Notes: a model not told the origin generated them from the letters alone. Counted from the stretch's first letter, positions 16,340 to 25,653 are shown. The stretch: DNA of 64,000 nucleotides from Caldithrix abyssi DSM 13497 (GCF_001886815.1 NZ_CP018099.1:3780501-3844500), one strand, 5' to 3'. Numbers and translations: made by a program.

Positions 16340-16785
16340 AAGACAGCGAAGCCGCAACGCGCGCAGGGTAATTTTATTGCGGATTACGCCAATCATCGCA
16401 GAAAGAGAATAAACAAATTATTCTGAGACCAAAGTTAAGCAAATCGGCACTCTACTATTCGGGCACAGCCTCCCGCTCCGCGTGATAATTCGGGCACAGC
16501 CTCCCGCTCCGCGTGATAATTTTTAATTGAAGTGCAGCACAAAAACATTCCCGCAGGAATTTAAGCACCCCCAGAGAACATAGAGAAGTCACAAAAGGCG
16601 CAAAGAGTGTTAAAGATTAAAAATAGTTTCCATTGCCCTCACCCGGAATAAAAGTCCTGGTGAGGAGAACGTTGAGCGTGTACAGTTGCAATTCCACCAT
16701 TCAACCATTCAACTAATTAACCATTCAACCACCCCGGCGGCACAAAAATTTTTGAATCCTGCCAGGGGGGGCGAAATAACCAATC
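16340..16785 (-). repeat. dispersed approximately 0.5-kb intergenic repeat, near-complete copy
   Basis: Segments in order: CCGCAACGCGCGCAG and GCCAATCATCGCAGAAA; two tandem copies of the 31-bp GGGCACAGCCTCCCGCTCCG unit (about 16455-16520); AAACATTCCCGCAGGAATTT; CATAGAGAAGTCACAAAAGG; CCCTCACCCGGAATAAAAGT; an ATTCAACC octamer tract; then CACCCCGGCGGCACAAAAAT and CCTGCCAGGG. The same segments in the same order recur in reverse orientation at 61438-61955. Non-coding. Confidence 0.75.
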
Positions 16786-16828
16786 ACCTTTGAGTAAACT
16801 CATTCATTGTCGCTCAACAGGCCAATCG

Positions 16829-17021
16829 TTACACTGCCGTAAAAGGTCTTATTTCTTGAAAAAAAGTTGATCCCTGACGTTCACATTCCCGACCGGGGAT
16901 AAAATAGAAAGCGGCTTGCCCTTCACAGTCTGTCTGAATTCGATGCAGCATGGCACGTAATGCAGGAGAGCGCAATGAATTCAATTTTTCCCTTTCGGAC
17001 TTATGGAAGCGCCTTACAATT
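16829..17021 (-). pseudogene. possible gene remnant downstream of the acidic orphan gene
   Basis: An open stretch of about 63 codons ending at TAA 16829-16831 has protein-like composition (REKLNSLRSPALRAMLHRIQ, then YFIPGRECERQGS) but no recognisable start or ribosome binding site. It begins within the end of the neighbouring gene. It may be the tail of a decayed gene; no family was recognised. Confidence 0.25.
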
Positions 17022-18183
17022 TAAGTATATTATCCGGGAAATTATTATTATTCTTTGATTGTATATAGATATCTAATTCTCCTAAAAACGCAGATACGAT
17101 AAGTAAAGTAATGGCATCTTCCGACAGAAAATCGAATTCCTCGACAATATATTCCAGAGCTTCATAAACCTCTTCACTCGTTCGATCTTCAGGATCAATT
17201 TTATCCAGAAGATACTCAAAAGAGTTATACATCTCTTCTATCAGTTCGTCAGAGATCAGCGGAGCAAGATGTTTTTCTACAGCCATATAAAGGTCGTCCA
17301 TTTGTTCCTCGCTCAATTCGGATAGCGCCTCAAAAATACCGCCGTCCGCAATAGCCAATCCGAGCTTATTTTGGAGCATGTTTTTTACTATTCGATATCC
17401 CTCTTCCAGATCTTCTTCAAAAAAAATGTCCAGAAAAAGCGTCCCTGATAATAACAACGATACCATGAAGTCCAGGTCCGGGTTTTCAGGAATTTCGTTG
17501 ATTAAATATTCTGTCAACCCAGGGAATTCATCTTCCAGACGCAATAACTTGTCTCCATTTATTGCTATATGTTCTACCAGATCAGCAGGGTCGTCTAACG
17601 CTACACCGTTTTTCTGAACATTTTCGACAACCATTTCCAAAATTCGCCGGCCCAGGTCATAACTACGCATAATAATGCTCTGATACAAACCGCAATGTAT
17701 GATATAGGAGTCCATGGAATCTAACTCTAAAAGTTCCAGGATGGCATCGGTTTTGCAAATCAATTCGCTGTCGTTTTCCATTTCTGCGCGTTCATTGAGA
17801 TCATAGACGCGGATGAATAAATCATCAATGAATCGATCCGTTAAAAACGACTCGCTTAAATATTCAATCAGCGTGAGAATTTCTGCCGCAACACGATCTT
17901 CGATATGTTTCTTTTTCTTTGCCCGTTTTCGGACCACCTTGTCAGCTTCCATGGCCTTTAAAATCATGTCAATAGGATTAAGATAAAAACCATCGAATTC
18001 AGGTTGGTCAATAAGATCGGCGGTATCAGAGGCCTCTGCCAGAATCCGCCTGACTTCTGGCGGGATGCGCGTCTGGCTGCCGCTCTTTAGCGGCTCAGGC
18101 GGGCTGTTAAGTTTTGTTTTACTGTTTAATTGACCATTGCGTTTTGCATTTTTTTTTGATGATTTTTTTTTGCCGGTCATCAT
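17014..18183 (-). CDS. acidic protein of unknown function with basic N-terminus
   Basis: 389 residues; I recognise no family. The first 35 residues are Lys/Asn/Ser-rich and probably disordered (KKKSSKKNAKRN). The remainder is helical and strongly acidic, with repeated patterns such as LSEEQMDDLYMAVEKHL, DEDRTSEEVYEALEYIVEEFDFLSED and a KKKK cluster near residue 92. No signal peptide or membrane helix is evident. GGGAG precedes the ATG pair at 18183. It is transcribed divergently from a response regulator and followed by repeat sequence. HEAT-like or scaffold-type helical folding is possible but cannot be shown. Confidence 0.7.
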   Translation of the reverse strand: MMTGKKKSSKKNAKRNGQLNSKTKLNSPPEPLKSGSQTRIPPEVRRILAEASDTADLIDQPEFDGFYLNPIDMILKAMEADKVVRKRAKKKKHIEDRVAAEILTLIEYLSESFLTDRFIDDLFIRVYDLNERAEMENDSELICKTDAILELLELDSMDSYIIHCGLYQSIIMRSYDLGRRILEMVVENVQKNGVALDDPADLVEHIAINGDKLLRLEDEFPGLTEYLINEIPENPDLDFMVSLLLSGTLFLDIFFEEDLEEGYRIVKNMLQNKLGLAIADGGIFEALSELSEEQMDDLYMAVEKHLAPLISDELIEEMYNSFEYLLDKIDPEDRTSEEVYEALEYIVEEFDFLSEDAITLLIVSAFLGELDIYIQSKNNNNFPDNILKL

Positions 18184-18551
18184 TTCTCCCTTTTTAGAAA
18201 ATAAAACAAAAAAAGAAAACTATCGCCTGAAATCGACTTAAGAGATTTCAGACAACACAACCTTAACACAAAATAGGGGAAAAAAAAGGTGAGATCAATT
18301 TTTTCAATGAGAAATGAGGAGCCGCCGTAGCTTGCTTTTTTTGTAAGGCTCGTTTGTAGTTTTTGTTCGGCGCTTATTATTGTGTATAAGGTAATCCACA
18401 AAGAGAAAATTTTTCAAGCCGATGTTCAACGACCGTCATTTTCTGGCAGAAAAACCTTTTTGATTGAAAGGCAGGCCAAACTTTTTTAATTTTTATTTAG
18501 TTATGATTTTTTTTATAATAGAACATAAAATGAAATTAACGAGAAGACGCT
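18184..18551. promoter_or_regulatory. divergent intergenic region with promoter of the two-component operon
   Basis: 368 bases without a gene. TATAAT on the plus strand (18514-18519), 33 bases before the response regulator start, is a candidate -10; the -35 is poor. A TGAAATC/GATTTCA hairpin lies at about 18222-18246. The rest is AT-rich with no feature recognised. Confidence 0.4.
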
Positions 18552-19223
18552 ATGCACATTTTAATAGCAGAGGATGAGCAAAGTCTGGCGCATTCGTTGC
18601 GTAGAAGTTTTGAAGCGGAGGGCTACACCGCTTCGGTGGTGTACGATGGACAGGCTGTTCTGGACTTTCTGGAACAAAATAAGACCATCGATCTTCTTTT
18701 ATTAGATTGGAGAATGCCCAGAGCAAGCGGCTTCGAGGTTTGTAAAACATTACGCGCCCAGGAAAATAAAATACCGATCATTCTCTTAACAGCCCTGAAC
18801 GATATTTCCAACAAGGTGGAAGCGTTAAACGCGGGCGCCGACGATTACATTACCAAGCCGTTTGCTTTTAAAGAACTAATCGCCCGTATAAACGCTGTTT
18901 TACGCCGCGTTCAAAGCAGCAAAGAAGTTTTGAAATTCGGCAGCTGCATTTTGAATGTGGTCAATCATGAAATCCACTCGCCTAAAGGGAAGACTAAACT
19001 ATCTGAAAAAGAGTTCGAGTTGTTTTATTATTTTATACAACGTAAAAACTCCATCATCACGCGCGATCAAATTGCCAGAGATATCTGGAATTTAAACTTT
19101 TTACCAACGACCAATTTCATTGAAGCGACGATCAAGAATCTAAGAAAAAAACTTGCAGAAATTACCGATTGCCATCATATCAAGACCGTTTATGGAGAAG
19201 GATACACCTTCATCGATGATTAA
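18552..19223 (+). CDS. OmpR/PhoB-family response regulator
   Basis: 223 residues. The receiver domain has acidic pocket E7-D8, phosphoacceptor Asp52 in LLLLDWRMP, Thr80 in ILLTA and Lys102 in ITKPF. A C-terminal winged helix follows (KLSEKEFELFYYFIQRKNSIITRDQIARDIW, then the YGEGYTF wing). The stop overlaps the start of the partner kinase by eight bases (19216-19223). No target gene is evident nearby. Confidence 0.93.
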   Translation: MHILIAEDEQSLAHSLRRSFEAEGYTASVVYDGQAVLDFLEQNKTIDLLLLDWRMPRASGFEVCKTLRAQENKIPIILLTALNDISNKVEALNAGADDYITKPFAFKELIARINAVLRRVQSSKEVLKFGSCILNVVNHEIHSPKGKTKLSEKEFELFYYFIQRKNSIITRDQIARDIWNLNFLPTTNFIEATIKNLRKKLAEITDCHHIKTVYGEGYTFIDD

Positions 19224-20601
19224 ATATTTTTCTCACAGTAGTCGGCGAATTATTTTATTCAATACTTTTACCATGCTCATTTTTTACGTGGTGTTTAATG
19301 TCTTTTTCCTTTTTCTGCTTAACCGTCACCTGGAAAAGGAAATCGACAACGGACTGATCCATGAAATCGACCATTTTCATATTGCACTGGGAGTTGAAAA
19401 CGACTCCATTTATTTTAAAAATAAAGAGGAGTTGCAGGAACGCGGTTTGCGCGAGATAACCGAAAAGCCATACTTTTTGCGAATTCTGAATAAATCTGGT
19501 CACGTCCTCTTTCAGAGCCCCAATCTCAAATATCTATCGGATATCCCGATACATCTTCCTATAAATATTGACACGTTAACCTTTGTCAATCATTCTGTCG
19601 AGCACTACTCTTTACGCACCTGTTACGCGCCTATTAAAAAAGACAACAAAGTATATGGATATATCCAGCTTTCTACTCTCAAATCGGCAGGGAAGAAAGT
19701 TTTTACCGACATTCTGTTTTTTGATATCCTGACCTTCCCTCTTGTTTTGTTGGTTATATTGGGCATTTCCTTTATGAACGCTCACCAGTACCTGGCGCCC
19801 ATCCGTAAGATTATTCAGATTACCAAACACATTTCGGCCACTGATCTTTCAAAACGCATTGATTATGAAGCCGATCCCTCTGACGAGATAGGACAACTGC
19901 GCGACACGCTCAATCATTTATTTGATCGACTGGAAAATCAGATTAAACAAATCGCTCAGTTTACAGACAACGCCGCCCATCAGTTGTTGTCGCCGCTTAC
20001 GGTTATGAAAACCGAATTGGAACTTCTGACGCGCCGTGAACACACCAATCCCGACTGTGTCAACAGCTTTAACGTGTTAATCCAACAAACCGATCGGATG
20101 ATCCGCATCATTAATACGCTGTTAATTATTTCTCGCAATGACAACATCCAATCCGTACCTTTATCCATCATCTCTCTTAAAAAAGTCATTCAATTCATAA
20201 AAAATCATTACACGCAACGCGTAACCTTCAAAATTCAAAGGGGCAATTTTTTTCTCAAAGGGAATCCAGAATATTTCTTAATGGCCTTACAAAACCTGAT
20301 TGACAACGCTTTAAAATACTCCGATGAGAACAGCGAGGTTATCGTAAAAATTTTTAAAGTGGGCTCGATCTTAAAGATTCAGGTTATTGATCAAGGCATT
20401 GGCATCCCGGACGAAGAGAAAGAGCGTATTTTTGAACGCTTTTATCGAAGCGATAAAGCTAACCATCAAAAAGGGTTCGGGTTGGGGCTGAGCCTGGTGC
20501 AAAGCGTGGTTAAACAGATAGATGGGAGCATTCAAGTTAGAGACAACCAACCTAGAGGCACCATTTTTGAGCTGAGTTTCCCTTTGTTAAAATTAGAATA
20601 A
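19216..20601 (+). CDS. sensor histidine kinase
   Basis: 461 residues from ATG 19216, which overlaps the regulator stop; a longer frame from 19153 is a shadow. Transmembrane helix 1 (about 12-35), a periplasmic sensor of about 130 residues with no recognised fold, then helix 2 (about 168-190). A HAMP region (ITKHISATDLSKRI) leads to HisKA with His255 in NAAHQLLSPLT and HATPase boxes NLIDNALKYS, DQGIGIPDEE and GFGLGLSLVQ. Pairs with the upstream regulator. HQLLSPLT replaces the usual HELRTPLT, a mild variation seen in CusS/TctE-like kinases. Signal unknown. Confidence 0.92.
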   Translation: MIKYFSHSSRRIILFNTFTMLIFYVVFNVFFLFLLNRHLEKEIDNGLIHEIDHFHIALGVENDSIYFKNKEELQERGLREITEKPYFLRILNKSGHVLFQSPNLKYLSDIPIHLPINIDTLTFVNHSVEHYSLRTCYAPIKKDNKVYGYIQLSTLKSAGKKVFTDILFFDILTFPLVLLVILGISFMNAHQYLAPIRKIIQITKHISATDLSKRIDYEADPSDEIGQLRDTLNHLFDRLENQIKQIAQFTDNAAHQLLSPLTVMKTELELLTRREHTNPDCVNSFNVLIQQTDRMIRIINTLLIISRNDNIQSVPLSIISLKKVIQFIKNHYTQRVTFKIQRGNFFLKGNPEYFLMALQNLIDNALKYSDENSEVIVKIFKVGSILKIQVIDQGIGIPDEEKERIFERFYRSDKANHQKGFGLGLSLVQSVVKQIDGSIQVRDNQPRGTIFELSFPLLKLE

Positions 20602-20608
20602 TCTGCCT

Positions 20609-22084
20609 CTAACTTCCCTGCCATACTTGTAAACCAAAATAAAATTTACTTCCCTCGTTGAGTTTGCTCTCCACAGTAATGTTACTTTGATGCAGCTCAA
20701 TAATCTTTTTGGTAATAGCCAGGCCCAGGCCTGAACCATTGGCATTTTCACCATGCACTTTTCGACCACGGAAAAAGCGTTCAAACACCAGGGGCAGGTC
20801 TTCAGGGGCAATACCCCGGCCAGTGTCCATAATTTCAATTAATACCTGTTCGTTTTGCCTGGAAGCGCAAATGATCACGGCGCCGCCAGGCGGAGTGTAG
20901 TTCACTGCGTTTTCCACCAAATTGGTCAGAGCTCGTTCCATGAGCCTAAGATCCGCATAAACCTGCGGCAAACCATCTGGCGCGGAAATTTTAATAGCCA
21001 TGCGTTTCTTTTCGGCCACGTGTTGGAATTTCATCGCCACGTCGTAAATCAGGTCTTTAATGGAGAATGGCTCAAAATGCGGTTTAATTTGCCTGGCCTC
21101 TAATTTAGAAAGTTCAAACAACTGCTCGACCAGTCCCTGCATGCCTTCGGCGGTTTCCGAAATAATTCGCAAGTATTCTTCGTATTCTTCGTTGGTCAGG
21201 TGTTCGCTTTTCATTTGAATGGTTTCCAGGTAGCCGCGAATGGAAGCCAGCGGCGTTCGTAAATCGTGCGAAATATTGGCAATCAATTCACGTCGCAGGC
21301 GATCGGTATTTTTCAGTTCTTCAATATTGGCCACAATCTTTTCAGCCATGCGGTTAAAAGAATGGGCTAACTGACCCAATTCATCCCTGGCGCTGGTTTT
21401 AATGCGTTGATCTAACTGGCCGTTTTCAAAACTTTTAACCACTTCATTCATCTGGTGCAGGCGCTTGGTTAAAAAGAAAAATAAAAGCAAACCAATAAAA
21501 GCGGTAAAAACCAAGGTGACCACCAGCCCTTTAATGATGGTTTGCGTCAAATAGCTTTCGCGAATGGTGTTAATGGCCGAATCGTACAGTTCCCCCCCCA
21601 GAATGATGTACAGAAAGCCGTTTATATTTTTCCCGATTTTGAGAGGGGCTGCTGAAAAGGGCTTCATCACACCTGGATGACGTGGGTCCTCACCTAAAAT
21701 CGGGCTGTGGTACGAACCTGCCAAAAATTGTTGAATAGGTTCCAGCGAAACGTAACGGGCTTTTACTTTTTTTTGCGGATCGGCAAAAAAGGCTAAAATT
21801 TTTCCCTGTTCATCCAGCAGGTAAATTTCAATTTTAGGATTGAGCACCATCATGTAATGAATGGTGTGCCCAATATTGGCAATATCGCTACTATCTTTTA
21901 GCAGCGGTTCCAGCTCTCGCGCCATGTCGGAGGCTAAATTCAAATTTAAACGCTGATCGGCTTCTTTATGATATTTATTCCATGTTTGCAATGTAAAACC
22001 AATTTGTAGCCCACCCAGAATGACCAGCAAAATCAAAAATACGGCCGAAAGCCGAACGTAAAACGAATTGAAAAATGATTTCAT
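20609..22084 (-). CDS. sensor histidine kinase (second system)
   Basis: 491 residues: helix 1 at about 11-33, an extracytoplasmic sensor region (about 34-175) with PAS/Cache-like sequence (PKIEIYLLDEQGKILAF), helix 2 at about 184-208, and HAMP (RLHQMNEVVKSFENGQLDQR). HisKA carries His273 in NISHDLRTPLAS. HATPase boxes are NLVENAVNYTPPGG, MDTGRGIAPED and GSGLGLAI. ATG 22084 overlaps the stop of the regulator gene (ATGA). It ends seven bases from the convergent kinase on the plus strand, so two unrelated two-component systems meet tail to tail. Confidence 0.94.
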   Translation of the reverse strand: MKSFFNSFYVRLSAVFLILLVILGGLQIGFTLQTWNKYHKEADQRLNLNLASDMARELEPLLKDSSDIANIGHTIHYMMVLNPKIEIYLLDEQGKILAFFADPQKKVKARYVSLEPIQQFLAGSYHSPILGEDPRHPGVMKPFSAAPLKIGKNINGFLYIILGGELYDSAINTIRESYLTQTIIKGLVVTLVFTAFIGLLLFFFLTKRLHQMNEVVKSFENGQLDQRIKTSARDELGQLAHSFNRMAEKIVANIEELKNTDRLRRELIANISHDLRTPLASIRGYLETIQMKSEHLTNEEYEEYLRIISETAEGMQGLVEQLFELSKLEARQIKPHFEPFSIKDLIYDVAMKFQHVAEKKRMAIKISAPDGLPQVYADLRLMERALTNLVENAVNYTPPGGAVIICASRQNEQVLIEIMDTGRGIAPEDLPLVFERFFRGRKVHGENANGSGLGLAITKKIIELHQSNITVESKLNEGSKFYFGLQVWQGS

Positions 22085-22806
22085 GAAGTTATTTCCTCAG
22101 GAATTTCGAAGCGGTAGCCCACCCCCCACAGGGTTTTAATGAATTTGGGTTTGGTAGGGTCGCTTTCGATTTTGTTGCGTAATCGATTGATGTGCGAATT
22201 AACGGTGTGTTCGTAGCCCTCGTAATGATACCCCCACACCAACTCCAGCAGGGTTTCACGGTTGTAAATTTTGCCAGGATGGCGAGCAAACAGTACCAGC
22301 AGGTCAAATTCTTTGGCGGTCAACTCAAGGGGACGTCCATCTAAAATCACTTTGTGCTGCTCGGTATCTATCAGCAGGTTGCCCAGTTCAATTAAGGTCT
22401 GATTCTTATCGTCTGAGTTCTTTTCTTTTTCCACCTCAATGCGTCTTAAAATCACTTTTACGCGGGCAATAAATTCCCGAACACTAAAAGGTTTGGTAAT
22501 GTAATCATCTGCGCCAATTTCCAGTCCAAGCACCTTATCAAATTCTTCCGACCTGGCCGTTAACATTAAAATGGGCGTAAATCGGTTCTCCTGACGGATT
22601 CGACGACACACTTCAATACCATCTAATTCAGGCAACATCAAATCAAGTACGATCATTTTGTAAGAGTTCTCCAGCGCCTTTTCCAGACCGCTCTGTCCGT
22701 CAATAGCCGTCTCTACCATAAAGCCCAGATCGCTCAGGTGAATTTCCAGTAAATTGACAATTTTGGGATCGTCTTCAATGATTAGAATCTTATTGGTTTC
22801 GCCCAT
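22081..22806 (-). CDS. OmpR/PhoB-family response regulator (second system)
   Basis: 241 residues from ATG 22806, which has GAAGGTG upstream; the frame continues to 22896 through a terminator and is not coding there. Receiver: E11-D12-D13, Asp55 in IVLDLMLPE, MLTARSEEFDKVLGLEIGADDYITKPF. Winged-helix C-terminus: LELTAKEFDLLVLFARHPGKIYNRETLLELVWG and GVGYRFE. The kinase gene overlaps its stop by four bases, so the two form an operon. The target is unknown. Confidence 0.95.
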   Translation of the reverse strand: MGETNKILIIEDDPKIVNLLEIHLSDLGFMVETAIDGQSGLEKALENSYKMIVLDLMLPELDGIEVCRRIRQENRFTPILMLTARSEEFDKVLGLEIGADDYITKPFSVREFIARVKVILRRIEVEKEKNSDDKNQTLIELGNLLIDTEQHKVILDGRPLELTAKEFDLLVLFARHPGKIYNRETLLELVWGYHYEGYEHTVNSHINRLRNKIESDPTKPKFIKTLWGVGYRFEIPEEITS

Positions 22807-22867
22807 GGTTGCACCTTCGTTTTTTTTAATGGTAAATGCTTTGTGCAAAAATTTTATTCCCATAAGT

Positions 22868-22905
22868 AAAAAAAGCGAACGATTTGCCAGCGGCAAACCA
22901 TTCGC
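22868..22905 (-). terminator. intrinsic terminator of the spondin lipoprotein gene
   Basis: 14-bp stem (arms 22875-22888 and 22892-22905, two G-T pairs, 3-nt loop), followed on the minus strand by seven T. It separates the lipoprotein gene from the downstream two-component operon. Confidence 0.88.
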
Positions 22906-22916
22906 TTCAGGCTAAA

Positions 22917-23672
22917 CTATTGAACCATGCGAATGGTCAATTTGGCCACAGGCTGCTGCCAGCCGTAAACGGCCGGATCCAGGTCTCCGATTCCTTTAAT
23001 ACCTTTGTGCGGTTTGATTCGTTCGTGCGTTGGGATTCCTTTAAAAGGATTACCGCAGCACGGCCCTGGAATGTGTGCGGCCAGCTCGGTGTTCTTTTCC
23101 GAACCAGCGTCGTAGGCCTTTAGATAGTACACTGCGGTGCCAAAGCGGGGCAAACGAACGGCGTCCAGTCCGGCAAAGGCGTCGTTGGTGTTGACCAACA
23201 TGGTAACCGCAGACAATTTGTGAAAGCCAGGCTTGGCTTTAATGCGCACCGTACTTTTCCCGCCCGGTAAAATGACGCCGTCGCCCTGCGCCACGTCAAA
23301 CACCTGCGGAGACTGATTTAACTGTTCCACCATGGGGCCGCTTACGGCATCCTGGGCTATCTGGGCCAGTTCTTCTGAAGCGTAATCACCCACGCGAAAC
23401 AGGTGAAAAAGCGGCGTATGCGTGGTTAAAAGCAGCGGTGAAAATGGCTGACTTGCGCCGTCGCCGGTGGCCGGGGTCAAGTTTTCGATGGTAATCTCAA
23501 ACTCAAATTCAGTGTTGATTAAATCGGGCGGCGTAAAACGTCCCGAACGATCAGGCTCGACACTGCCGGTCTGCTCTAAAGTTTGCGAAGTAACTCCTGC
23601 CGGTTCCTGATTGCAAGCCCAAACCAAAGCCAGCGCTAAAACCATCAGCGATGCACGAAGTAAATGTCTCAT
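22917..23672 (-). CDS. spondin-domain lipoprotein
   Basis: 251 residues with a lipoprotein signal (LALALVWAC, lipidated Cys20). After a linker, one spondin_N-like domain runs from about residue 55. Its marks are FEITIENLTPATG, FSPLLLTTHTPLFHLFRVGDYASEELAQIAQDA and FHKLSAVTMLVNTNDAFAGLDAV, the metal-site-like TNDAF-G segment. Bacterial spondin_N proteins are exported and of unknown function; eukaryotic F-spondin binds extracellular matrix. A CCGNPF motif near residue 207 adds two Cys. Monocistronic, with its own terminator. Likely anchored in the outer membrane. Confidence 0.85.
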   Translation of the reverse strand: MRHLLRASLMVLALALVWACNQEPAGVTSQTLEQTGSVEPDRSGRFTPPDLINTEFEFEITIENLTPATGDGASQPFSPLLLTTHTPLFHLFRVGDYASEELAQIAQDAVSGPMVEQLNQSPQVFDVAQGDGVILPGGKSTVRIKAKPGFHKLSAVTMLVNTNDAFAGLDAVRLPRFGTAVYYLKAYDAGSEKNTELAAHIPGPCCGNPFKGIPTHERIKPHKGIKGIGDLDPAVYGWQQPVAKLTIRMVQ

Positions 23673-23902
23673 AAATCCTCCTAAAAATTTAGTTGTGTTC
23701 TTAACTGCAAGACCAAACTACCCACGCTTTCTAACAAACACTTCACAGAAAATTGAAAAAAAGCTAAATCTTTTGGGGCGCATTTTAGCTTAAAAAAATG
23801 CGCCTGAGCTAAAAATGAACTTTTTGGTTTGGAACAAGTTACTTTGTTTATTAAATTTTTTTCTTTAACAGAAACCATTAATTAACTGACGAGGTGAACG
23901 CT
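23673..23902. other. divergent intergenic region with hairpin
   Basis: Separates the divergent lipoprotein and peptidase genes. A 9-bp perfect inverted repeat GGCGCATTT/AAATGCGCC lies at 23777-23804. No clear consensus promoter pair was found by eye on either strand. Confidence 0.4.
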
Positions 23903-25153
23903 ATGAAACCAATCGAACGTCGTTTGTTTTTAGACCGTTTTTTAAACTACGTTAAATTTGATACGCAGTCGAGCGAAGAATCGGAGACCTACCCGAGCAC
24001 GGAAAAGCAAAAAGAGCTTGGCCGCTATCTGGTTAAAGAATTGACCGAGATGGGCTTGCAGGATGTGGAAATGGATGAACACGGCTACGTGTTTGCCACT
24101 CTCCCGGCCAATGTGGATTACCCTGTGCCAACCATCGGTTTAATTGCCCACATGGATACCTCTCCCGAGGTGAGCGGCGCCAACGTAAAACCGATTATTC
24201 ACGAGAATTATCAGGGCGGAGACATTGTTCTGCCCGGCGATCCGGAACAGGTTTTGAAGCCTGAAACAGATAAGGCCTTAAAAGAATGCATCGGGCAGGA
24301 CATCATTACTTCCGACGGCACCACCTTGCTCGGCGCCGACAACAAGGCAGGCATTGCCGAAATCATGGGCGCCTTACAATATTTGATCGAAAACCCGGAC
24401 ATCAAACACGGCAAGATTCGCGTGGCTTTTACGGTTGACGAAGAAGTGGGTACCGGCACCAAATATTTTGACGTTAAAAAGTTTGGCGCAGATTACGCTT
24501 ACACCATCGACGGTGAATCGGCCGGCGAAATTGAAGATGAAACCTTTTGCGCCGACACCGCCAAAATAACCATCAAAGGCGTTAACGTTCACCCGGGCTA
24601 CGCCAAGGGCAAATTGATCAACGGCATTAAAATCGCCGCCGAAATAATCGAACGCCTGCCCAAAGACAGCATGTCGCCGGAAACCACCGAAGGCCGCGAA
24701 GGCTACCTGCATCCGCACGCTATTAAAGGCGGCGTTGAACTGACTGAAATCATTTTTCTGGTACGCGATTTTACGGTAGAAGGCCTGAAAGAGAAAGAAG
24801 AGTTTTTGCAGAAATTGTGCGACGAGATGAATAAAAAATATGCGCCGGCAAGCGCCACGCTAACCGTTGAAGAATCATACCGCAATATGAAATACAAAAT
24901 CGATGAAGACCCCAAAGTGGTGGAATATGCCATCGAAGCGGTTAAAAGAGCCGGTTTACAACCCAAACAGGGCTTAATTCGCGGCGGCACCGACGGCGCT
25001 CGCCTCTCTTACATGGGCTTGTTAACGCCCAACGTGTTTACCGGCGGACACAATTTCCACAGTAAAAAGGAGTGGATCTGCATTCGCGATATGGAAAAAG
25101 CGGTGGAAACCATTGTGCACCTGGCGAATATCTGGGCGGAGAAGAGCAAATAA
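23903..25153 (+). CDS. pepT: peptidase T (tripeptide aminopeptidase)
   Basis: 416 residues, M20 family di-zinc aminopeptidase that releases N-terminal residues from tripeptides in the cytoplasm. Zinc-ligand motifs: LIAHMDTSPE (His about 82), GADNKAGIAEIM, DEEVGTG and DGESAGEIE; the C-terminal ligand is in FTGGHNFHSKKEW. The lid/dimerisation domain carries GVNVHPGYAKGKLINGI. ATG 23903 follows GAGGTG by six bases; a GTG at 23894 would fall within the ribosome binding site. Monocistronic, with terminator at 25186. Confidence 0.96.
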   Translation: MKPIERRLFLDRFLNYVKFDTQSSEESETYPSTEKQKELGRYLVKELTEMGLQDVEMDEHGYVFATLPANVDYPVPTIGLIAHMDTSPEVSGANVKPIIHENYQGGDIVLPGDPEQVLKPETDKALKECIGQDIITSDGTTLLGADNKAGIAEIMGALQYLIENPDIKHGKIRVAFTVDEEVGTGTKYFDVKKFGADYAYTIDGESAGEIEDETFCADTAKITIKGVNVHPGYAKGKLINGIKIAAEIIERLPKDSMSPETTEGREGYLHPHAIKGGVELTEIIFLVRDFTVEGLKEKEEFLQKLCDEMNKKYAPASATLTVEESYRNMKYKIDEDPKVVEYAIEAVKRAGLQPKQGLIRGGTDGARLSYMGLLTPNVFTGGHNFHSKKEWICIRDMEKAVETIVHLANIWAEKSK

Positions 25154-25185
25154 GCAAGTATAAGAATGTAAGCGTTGTAAAGATG

Positions 25186-25227
25186 AATCTCGTTTCGTGG
25201 AAAGGCCGCGAAACGAGATTGTTTTTT
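25186..25227 (+). terminator. intrinsic terminator of pepT
   Basis: Perfect 12-bp stem AATCTCGTTTCG/CGAAACGAGATT with an 11-nt loop, followed by G and six T. Confidence 0.92.
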
Positions 25228-25302
25228 AATTGAGGGCCTTAAATTTTTTCTGTTTATCCGCCCTCGGAAAAATTTTAAGGTTCAAAGCAAGGAACGAAAA
25301 AA

Positions 25303-25653
25303 ATGCTGCAACCCACAGAAGTTGTTCTGGTTAATGACCAATCGCTGACCATCCGCTGGAATGACGGACACGCCGCGGTCTATTTTGCCGAAAACCTGCG
25401 TTTTAACTGTCCATGCGCCATTTGCGAAAAGGCCAGAAAAAGCGATCCCGAATCTACGGATCACAAAGAATTAGCCCAAATAAGCCGCAAAGTCAGATTC
25501 AAAGAATTTAAGATGATTGGCCGCTACGCCATCGGCATTGAATTTAGCGATGGGCATAACCTGGGAATGTACGCCTACGACTATCTGTACCAGCTCTGTC
25601 AATGCGACGCGTGCAGAAGCGACGTTACACGCATCCAGGGGCCGGTTCGCTAA
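25303..25653 (+). CDS. DUF971 family protein
   Basis: 116 residues made of one DUF971 domain, homologous to the N-terminal domain of gamma-butyrobetaine hydroxylase. Features: LTIRWNDGHAAVYFAENLR, the Cys cluster CPCAICEKAR (36-45), GRYAIGIEFSDGHNLGMYAYDYL and a second Cys pair in LCQCDACRS. The four or more Cys/His are typical zinc- or Fe-S-associated residues; such proteins often neighbour Mrp/ApbC-type Fe-S carriers, but none is here. AAGGAA precedes ATG 25303. Function uncertain. Confidence 0.88.
   Translation: MLQPTEVVLVNDQSLTIRWNDGHAAVYFAENLRFNCPCAICEKARKSDPESTDHKELAQISRKVRFKEFKMIGRYAIGIEFSDGHNLGMYAYDYLYQLCQCDACRSDVTRIQGPVR

Noticed and set aside
22807-22896. Longer N-terminus for the second response regulator
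   Set aside because: The extra codons run through a terminator hairpin; ATG 22806 has the ribosome binding site and the receiver start.
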